DNA from: Streptomyces sp. TRM70350
GTDB taxonomy: Bacteria > Actinomycetota > Actinomycetes > Streptomycetales > Streptomycetaceae
Length of the DNA: 64,000 nucleotides
NCBI RefSeq assembly: GCF_019219825.1
Contig: NZ_JAHUXH010000007.1
Coordinates: 1 to 64,000 of the forward strand
Direction: 5' to 3'
Shown: in pieces, positions 59,532 to 64,000 of the stretch
Layout of the letters: each line of letters opens with the position of its first letter
Numbering within the stretch: the first letter of the stretch is position 1
The notes under the pieces: model-generated
The model's database searches: none
What the model was told of the DNA's origin: nothing
The model's input: the letters and a program-made list of their open reading frames with translations, nothing else
Program-made: the position numbers and the translations under genes

Positions 59532-60659
59532 TCAAGCCCCCCGCCGGAACCGCGAGGTCCGATGCACAGGATCCGTATCGATCTTCGGAATCACGTGCTC
59601 CCCGATCAGCCGAATCGTCTGCAACGTCTCCTCCTTCGGCACCCCCACCGGCAGCCCGAAGCTCAACTGATCGGCCCCCGCCTGCTCCCACCGCTTGCAC
59701 TGCCGCAGCACCTCGTCCGGATCGCCGCAGATCAGCAGCTCCTCCTCAATGAGCACCTCGACGAACTCCGCCGTGTACTCCGGCAACGTCTCCGGCCACA
59801 CCGGAAACCCCTCGGGCCGCGGAAACGTGTCGTGGTACCGGAACACCAGCGACGGCAGGTAGTGCAGCCCGCCCCCCACAGCGATCCGTATCGCCTCCTC
59901 ATGCGTCGGCGCACAGATCGCGGTCGTCGTCACCATCACGTTGTCGTTGACGAAGTCCCCCACCGGCTCCGCATCCACGACCGCCGTCTTGTACTGCTCC
60001 AGCACCCACTCCATGTCGGACACCTTCTGCACGCTGAAGCCCAGCACCCCGAGCCCCTTCTTCGCCGCCATGGCGTACGACGACGGCGACCCGGCCGCGT
60101 ACCACATCGCGGGATGCGACGCCCCGTACGGCTTGGGCAGCACCTTCCTCGGCGGCAGCGACCAGTGCTTGCCCTGGAAGCCCGCGTACTCGTCCTGCAG
60201 CCACATCCTGGGGAACTCGGCGATCGTCTCCTCCCAGATCTCCTTCGTGTGGTTCATGTCGGTGATGCCGGGCAGGAACCCGAGGATCTCGTGCGAGCCC
60301 GCACCGCGCCCGCTGCCGAACTCGAAGCGGCCCTCAGTGAGGTGGTCCAGCATGGCGACCTTCTCGGCGACCTTCACCGGGTGGTTGACCGGGGCGAGCG
60401 GGTTGAAGATGCCGGAGCCGAGGTGGATGCGCTCGGTGGCGTGCGCGAGGTAGCCGAGGAACACGTCGTTGGCGGAGAGGTGCGAGTACTCCTCCAGGAA
60501 GTGGTGCTCGGACGCCCAGGCGTACTTGAAGCCGGACCGGTCCGCCTCGATGACGTACTCGGTCTCCTCCATCAGCGCCTTGTGCTCGGCGAGCGGGTCG
60601 GTCTCGGCGCGCTTGCCCACGTATCCCTGTACAAAGAGCCCGAATTCCACGGAGTTCAC
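59532..60659 (-). CDS. LLM-class flavin-dependent oxidoreductase
   Basis: A 375-residue bacterial luciferase-like barrel (FGLFVQGYVGKRAETDPLAEH, YAWASEHHFLEEYSHLSA, RIHLGSGIFNPLAPVNHPVKVAEKVAMLDHL). It may be a monooxygenase using reduced flavin, or an F420 enzyme. A perfect CTGACG-N3-CGTCAG site lies 17 nt upstream of the start, so it should respond to the shared TetR-type regulator. It probably starts the operon toward the amidohydrolase, 95 nt downstream. Confidence 0.9.
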   Translation of the reverse strand: MNSVEFGLFVQGYVGKRAETDPLAEHKALMEETEYVIEADRSGFKYAWASEHHFLEEYSHLSANDVFLGYLAHATERIHLGSGIFNPLAPVNHPVKVAEKVAMLDHLTEGRFEFGSGRGAGSHEILGFLPGITDMNHTKEIWEETIAEFPRMWLQDEYAGFQGKHWSLPPRKVLPKPYGASHPAMWYAAGSPSSYAMAAKKGLGVLGFSVQKVSDMEWVLEQYKTAVVDAEPVGDFVNDNVMVTTTAICAPTHEEAIRIAVGGGLHYLPSLVFRYHDTFPRPEGFPVWPETLPEYTAEFVEVLIEEELLICGDPDEVLRQCKRWEQAGADQLSFGLPVGVPKEETLQTIRLIGEHVIPKIDTDPVHRTSRFRRGA

Positions 60660-60675
60660 CGTCCCTCTGCGGTAT

Positions 60676-60690
60676 CTGACGGATCGTCAG
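60676..60690. promoter_or_regulatory. CTGACG-N3-CGTCAG operator
   Basis: CTGACGGATCGTCAG, perfect 6-bp arms, just upstream of the LLM oxidoreductase gene. It matches the sites at 40691 and 63709 except for the central three bases. Confidence 0.65.
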
Positions 60691-60729
60691 TTCGCTGACT
60701 GTGGCACCGGACGTGCGTACCGTCAATAG

Positions 60730-60744
60730 CTGACGGACAGTCAG
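60730..60744. promoter_or_regulatory. Weaker operator copy
   Basis: CTGACGGACAGTCAG, 5-bp arms, 54 bp from the first site (about five helical turns centre to centre). It overlaps the stop codon of the upstream SDR, so it would act on the LLM promoter. Confidence 0.45.
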
Positions 60745-61511
60745 ATCAGGGCCACCCCGGCCAGCCAGCCACCGTCGATCACGAACGGCTGCCCGGTGAT
60801 GTAGGAGGAGTCGTCGCAGGTCAGGAAGAGCGTGAGCCGGGCCACCTCCTCCGGGCGTCCGACCCGGCCGAGCGGCACCAGCCTGCGGTACAGCTCGTCG
60901 AGGGCCCCCCGCGTCTGCTCGGGGTCCGCGTCCGGAGCCAGGCGGGCCGGGTTGGACATCGCCGTGTCGACGGCGCCGGGGCAGACGGCGTTGACGCGGA
61001 TCCCGCGGTGGGCCAGCTCCAGGGCGGCGACGCGGGTGAGGCCGAGGACGGCGTGCTTGGTCGCCGCGTAGGTGCCGACGGCGGCCATTCCGGTCATCCC
61101 CGTGTACGAGGCGGTGTTGACGATCGTGCCGCCGTCCGTCATCTCCGGGGCGACCGTCCGGATGCCGAGGAAGCAGCCGACCTGATTGACCCGCACCACC
61201 TCCATGAACTCGTCCAGGGGCGTGTCCACCAGCGCGTTGAAGCGCAGGATGCCCGCGTTGTTGACGAGCCCGTCGATCCGGCCGTACGCCTCCTTGGTGG
61301 CGGTGACGGCGGCGGACCACTGCTCCTCGCGGCTCACGTCGAGATGGACGTACCGCGCGCCGATCTCCTTGGCGAGGGCCTCGCCCTGGTCGTCGAGGAC
61401 GTCGGTGACGACGACCTCGGCGCCCTCCTCCCGGAACAGCCGGGCCTCCTGCTCCCCCTGCCCGCGCGCCGCGCCGGTGATGATCACGACACGTCCGTCC
61501 AGCTTGCCCAT
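60741..61511 (-). CDS. SDR-family oxidoreductase
   Basis: 256 residues. TGAARGQGEQEARLF cofactor loop, LVNNAGILRF, NTASYTGMTG, catalytic YAATKHA and the end ITGQPFVIDGG. It resembles 3-alpha/20-beta-hydroxysteroid-type or 3-oxoacyl reductases used in catabolism. It follows the LLM gene at 61515 with a 3-nt gap, in an operon starting at the amidohydrolase 2 gene. Confidence 0.9.
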   Translation of the reverse strand: MGKLDGRVVIITGAARGQGEQEARLFREEGAEVVVTDVLDDQGEALAKEIGARYVHLDVSREEQWSAAVTATKEAYGRIDGLVNNAGILRFNALVDTPLDEFMEVVRVNQVGCFLGIRTVAPEMTDGGTIVNTASYTGMTGMAAVGTYAATKHAVLGLTRVAALELAHRGIRVNAVCPGAVDTAMSNPARLAPDADPEQTRGALDELYRRLVPLGRVGRPEEVARLTLFLTCDDSSYITGQPFVIDGGWLAGVALI

Positions 61512-61514
61512 GTC

Positions 61515-62471
61515 TCAGTCCTCCGAAAGCAGCGGGCCGATGTCGCTCCCGAACGCCTCGATCTGGTCGGTGAGTTCGGCGCGGTCGCGGCTGCGGAACC
61601 GCACCTGGATCTGGTGCACGCCCATCGCCCGGTAGACCCGCAGCGACTCGGCGAGGGCCTCGGGCGGGCCGCTGATCGTCCGCCGCCCGACGTCCCAGGA
61701 GGGCGTGCCGACGTACAGCGGCTCGGCGATCGCGCCGACGGTGAACGCCGCCCCACCGCATCCATGCGCGGCTGCGCCGCGGGCCGCCTCCGCGCGCAGC
61801 CGCCGCAACGTGGCGATCTGCCGCGGCAGCCGGTCCCGGGGGTCGCCCTGGGGCAGCCAGCCGTCCCCCTTGAGCGCGGCCCGGCGCACGGCCGCCGGGG
61901 ACGATCCGCCGACCCAGAGGGGGATGCGCGACTGGGCGGGCCGGGGCCGCTGTCCGAGCCCCTCGAAGTCGTACCGCTTCCCGTGGTGCGCGGGGAACTC
62001 CTCCGGCCCGAGCGCGGCCCGCAGCGCGTCGATCGTCTCGTCGAGCACGGCCCCGCGCTGCCGGAAGTCCACGCCGAGCGCCTCGAACTCCTCCGGTACG
62101 TGCCCGGCCCCGACGCCGAGGATCAGGCGACCGCGCGACAGATGATCGAGGGTGGCGTACTGCTTGGCGGTGAGGAGCGGATGGCGCAGGCCGACAACGG
62201 CGACGTGGGAGAGCAGCCGGACGCGTTCGGTGACGGCCGCCAGGTGGGCGAGGGTGGCGACCGGGTCGTACCAGACCGTGCTCATCGCGGCGGCGAGACG
62301 GCGCGGGACGGCGACGTGGTCGCAGCAGGCGATGTAGTCGAAACCCGCCCGGTCGGCGGCGCGGGCGACCGCGACGAGGTCTTCCGGACCCGCGGCGGCC
62401 TCCCAGGGCTCGGCGTAGATGGTGCTCTGGGACTGGACGGGGAGCTGGATGCCGTAGCGAAGCACGCTCAT
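61515..62471 (-). CDS. LLM-class F420-type oxidoreductase
   Basis: 318 residues. YGIQLPVQSQSTIYAEPW start, FDYIACCDHVAVPRRLA, RVRLLSHVAVVGLRHPLLTAKQYATLDHLSRGRLILGVGAGH and IPLWVGGSSPAAVRRAA mark the F420-binding LLM group. ATG overlaps the amidohydrolase stop (ATGA). Likely reduces or oxidises a ring or ketone in the same catabolic route. Confidence 0.9.
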   Translation of the reverse strand: MSVLRYGIQLPVQSQSTIYAEPWEAAAGPEDLVAVARAADRAGFDYIACCDHVAVPRRLAAAMSTVWYDPVATLAHLAAVTERVRLLSHVAVVGLRHPLLTAKQYATLDHLSRGRLILGVGAGHVPEEFEALGVDFRQRGAVLDETIDALRAALGPEEFPAHHGKRYDFEGLGQRPRPAQSRIPLWVGGSSPAAVRRAALKGDGWLPQGDPRDRLPRQIATLRRLRAEAARGAAAHGCGGAAFTVGAIAEPLYVGTPSWDVGRRTISGPPEALAESLRVYRAMGVHQIQVRFRSRDRAELTDQIEAFGSDIGPLLSED

Positions 62472-63688
62472 GGTGCCCACAGGCCGTCCTGCGTCAGCCC
62501 CAGCAGCTCGATGGCGTTGCGGCGGACGATCCGTTCGACCGTGTCCGGGTCCAGGTGCCCCATCTGCGCCTCGCCGACCTCCCGCGACGTGGGCCAGGTG
62601 GAGTCGGAGTGCGGGTAGTCGGTCTCGTACAGGACGTTGCCGACGCCTATCGAGTCGAGGTTGCGCAGGCCGAAGGCGTCGTCGAAGAAGCAGCCGTGGA
62701 CGTGCTCGGCGAACAGCTCGGACGGGGGCCGGTGGACCTTGTCGGCGACGCCGCCCCAGCCGCGGTTCTCCTCCCAGACGACGTCGGCGCGCTCCAGGAT
62801 GTACGGGATCCAGCCGATCTGCCCTTCCGCGTACATGACCTTGAGATTCGGGAAGCGCTCGAACTTGCCGCTCATCAGCCAGTCGACCATCGAGAAGCAG
62901 CAGTTGGCGAAGGTGATGGTGGAGCCGACGGCGGGCGGGGCGTCGGCGGAGGTGGAGGGCATCCGGCTGCTGGAGCCGATGTGCATCGCGACGACCGTGC
63001 CGGTCTCGTCGCAGGCGGCGAGGAAGGGGTCCCAGTCGTCGGTGTGGACGGAGGGGAGGCCGAGGTGCGGGGGGATCTCCGAGAAGGCGACGGCGCGGAC
63101 GCCGCGCGCGGCGTTGCGGCGGACCTCCGCCGCGGCCAGCTCGGCGTCCCAGAGGGGGACGATGATGAGCGGGATCAGCCGCCCCCGCGCCTGCGGGCCG
63201 CACCACTCCTCCACCATCCAGTCGTTGTAGGCGCGGATGCAGAGCAGGCCGAGTTCGTGGTCCTTGGCCTCGGTGAAGGTCTGGCCGCAGAAGCGGGGGA
63301 AGGTGGGGAAGCAGAGGGCGGACTGGACGTGGTTGACGTCCATGTCGGCGAGTCGGGCGGGGACGTCGTACGAGCCCTGGCGCATCTGCTCGTACGTGAT
63401 GACCTCCAGTTTGATCTCGTCCCTGCTGTATCCCACGGCGGTGTCGAGGCGGGTGAGGGGCCGGTGCAGGTCCTCGTAGATCCACCAGTCGCCGATCGGC
63501 CCGTCGTCGCCGGGCCGGCCCATGACGGGCTTGAAGCGGCCACCGAGGAAGCTCATCTCCTTCAGCGGGGCGCGGACGATGCGGGGGCCGGTGTCGGCGT
63601 ACTTCCTGGGGAGGCGGTCCTGCCAGACGTTCGGGGGTTCGACGGTGTGGTCGTCGACGGAGATGATCTCGGGGAATCCGGTGTCCAT
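62468..63688 (-). CDS. Amidohydrolase 2-family metal-dependent hydrolase
   Basis: 406 residues. SVDDHTVEPPNVWQDRLP (DxHxxE-like first metal motif), AMHIGSSSRMPSTSAD (middle His), and YETDYPHSDSTWP (terminal Asp/His) match the ACMSD-like amidohydrolase 2 group, which includes decarboxylases and hydrolases of aromatic or cyclic acids. It is the first gene of an operon of amidohydrolase, LLM oxidoreductase and SDR. A perfect CTGACG-N3-CGTCAG site is 21 nt upstream. Confidence 0.9.
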   Translation of the reverse strand: MDTGFPEIISVDDHTVEPPNVWQDRLPRKYADTGPRIVRAPLKEMSFLGGRFKPVMGRPGDDGPIGDWWIYEDLHRPLTRLDTAVGYSRDEIKLEVITYEQMRQGSYDVPARLADMDVNHVQSALCFPTFPRFCGQTFTEAKDHELGLLCIRAYNDWMVEEWCGPQARGRLIPLIIVPLWDAELAAAEVRRNAARGVRAVAFSEIPPHLGLPSVHTDDWDPFLAACDETGTVVAMHIGSSSRMPSTSADAPPAVGSTITFANCCFSMVDWLMSGKFERFPNLKVMYAEGQIGWIPYILERADVVWEENRGWGGVADKVHRPPSELFAEHVHGCFFDDAFGLRNLDSIGVGNVLYETDYPHSDSTWPTSREVGEAQMGHLDPDTVERIVRRNAIELLGLTQDGLWAP

Positions 63689-63708
63689 GGGGGCACGGTA
63701 GCGCTGAT

Positions 63709-63723
63709 CTGACGAGCCGTCAG
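63709..63723. promoter_or_regulatory. CTGACG-N3-CGTCAG operator
   Basis: CTGACGAGCCGTCAG, perfect 6-bp arms, in the promoter of the amidohydrolase 2 operon. Confidence 0.65.
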
Positions 63724-63878
63724 CTATCTGTTCCGGGGCCTGGTTGTATCTCGGACGGCCCCGCGTGCTCAGGTCAGTGCGGAAGTGTGCGAAGACGGTG
63801 TGTGGAGCTGGTGGGATCCCGTGCACCCGGCTGTGACTGCGGTCTCGGCGGCTGACGCATCTGCCATGAGCAAGGCAA

Positions 63879-63912
63879 ACTGACAGGGTTGCTCAACTGA
63901 CAGGGTTGCTCA
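63879..63912 (+). repeat. 17-bp tandem duplication upstream of the last gene
   Basis: ACTGACAGGGTTGCTCA occurs twice head to tail with no mismatch, ending 21 nt before the ATG at 63934. Direct repeats in this place can be activator sites, for example for SARP-type proteins, or chance slippage. Confidence 0.8.
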
Positions 63913-63933
63913 GAGGGCCCTAGGGGGACGGCT

Positions 63934-64000
63934 ATGGACGGGGTGCCGGCACAAAGGCGTCCGGGCGGTGCGGAGGAGCCCGGCGCGCTGCGCTTCGGTG
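63934..64000 (+). CDS. 5' end of a gene, possibly an AfsR/SARP-type regulator (cut by window end)
   Basis: Only 22 residues are visible: MDGVPAQRRP, a Gly/Glu/Pro linker, then LRFG. Many AfsR/SARP regulators begin their DNA-binding domain with LRFGxLGP, so that family is a guess from four residues. AGGGGGA lies about six bases before the ATG. Confidence 0.4.
   Translation, partial: MDGVPAQRRPGGAEEPGALRFG

Overview
High-GC actinobacterial DNA, almost certainly Streptomyces: about 70% G+C with strongly GC-biased third codon positions, many GTG starts, and typical families such as FbiC for coenzyme F420, DUF397/XRE-DUF5753 regulator pairs, GPP34 and LLM oxidoreductases. No intact tRNA or rRNA gene, CRISPR array or complete insertion sequence was seen.

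Layout. (1) 1-4.3 kb is an integration scar. Two 3'-half copies of tRNA-Arg(CCT) bracket a vapBC-like pair whose toxin appears to lack its first catalytic Asp. A ferric-reductase-like enzyme follows, then a row of broken genes (Uma2, a secreted protein, the C-terminus of a tyrosine integrase). (2) 4.3-6.9 kb holds a CtaG/DUF2243 membrane pair, a DUF3995 remnant and a lipoprotein. (3) 7.0-28.4 kb looks like a biosynthetic gene cluster. A long minus-strand operon (NeuB-like synthase, SDR, transketolase, RraA-like aldolase, RmlD-like reductase, FAD-linked oxidase, HAD phosphatase, class IV aminotransferase, quinone oxidoreductase, aldo/keto reductase, two ATP-grasp ligases, MFS exporter, third ATP-grasp protein) has mostly overlapping stop and start codons. 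A LuxR-type regulator is divergent from it. A second minus-strand operon carries glutamate mutase E and S subunits, a second quinone oxidoreductase, a fatty-acid desaturase and a 54-residue secreted peptide. I know no characterised pathway with this combination. It reads like a route to a polyhydroxylated keto or amino acid joined by ATP-grasp ligases, perhaps with 3-methylaspartate. That product is inference.

(4) 28.4-49.6 kb is mostly core-like: an MFS exporter with a divergent ArsR-type regulator, glutathione peroxidase, MerR regulator, XRE/DUF397, GPP34, a very long D,D-carboxypeptidase, a large membrane protein, an SDR, a symporter pseudogene, ADP-ribosylglycohydrolase, FbiC, an F420-type oxidoreductase and a secreted PHP-domain hydrolase. 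(5) 49.8-54.9 kb is an accessory block (small membrane proteins, NUDIX, XRE-TPR regulator, kinase-like protein). A 5' half of tRNA-Ser(TGA) lies on its left and a 3' half of a tRNA-Ser on its right, both broken in the anticodon loop. (6) 54.9-63.7 kb carries an endonuclease/exonuclease/phosphatase protein, a deazaflavin-type nitroreductase, and a catabolic-looking set: aldehyde dehydrogenase, D-aminoacylase-like amidohydrolase, two LLM oxidoreductases, SDR, and an amidohydrolase 2. Part of this set shares a CTGACG-N3-CGTCAG operator with the SDR at 40.7 kb, suggesting one TetR-type regulon. The window ends inside a gene that begins like an AfsR/SARP regulator.
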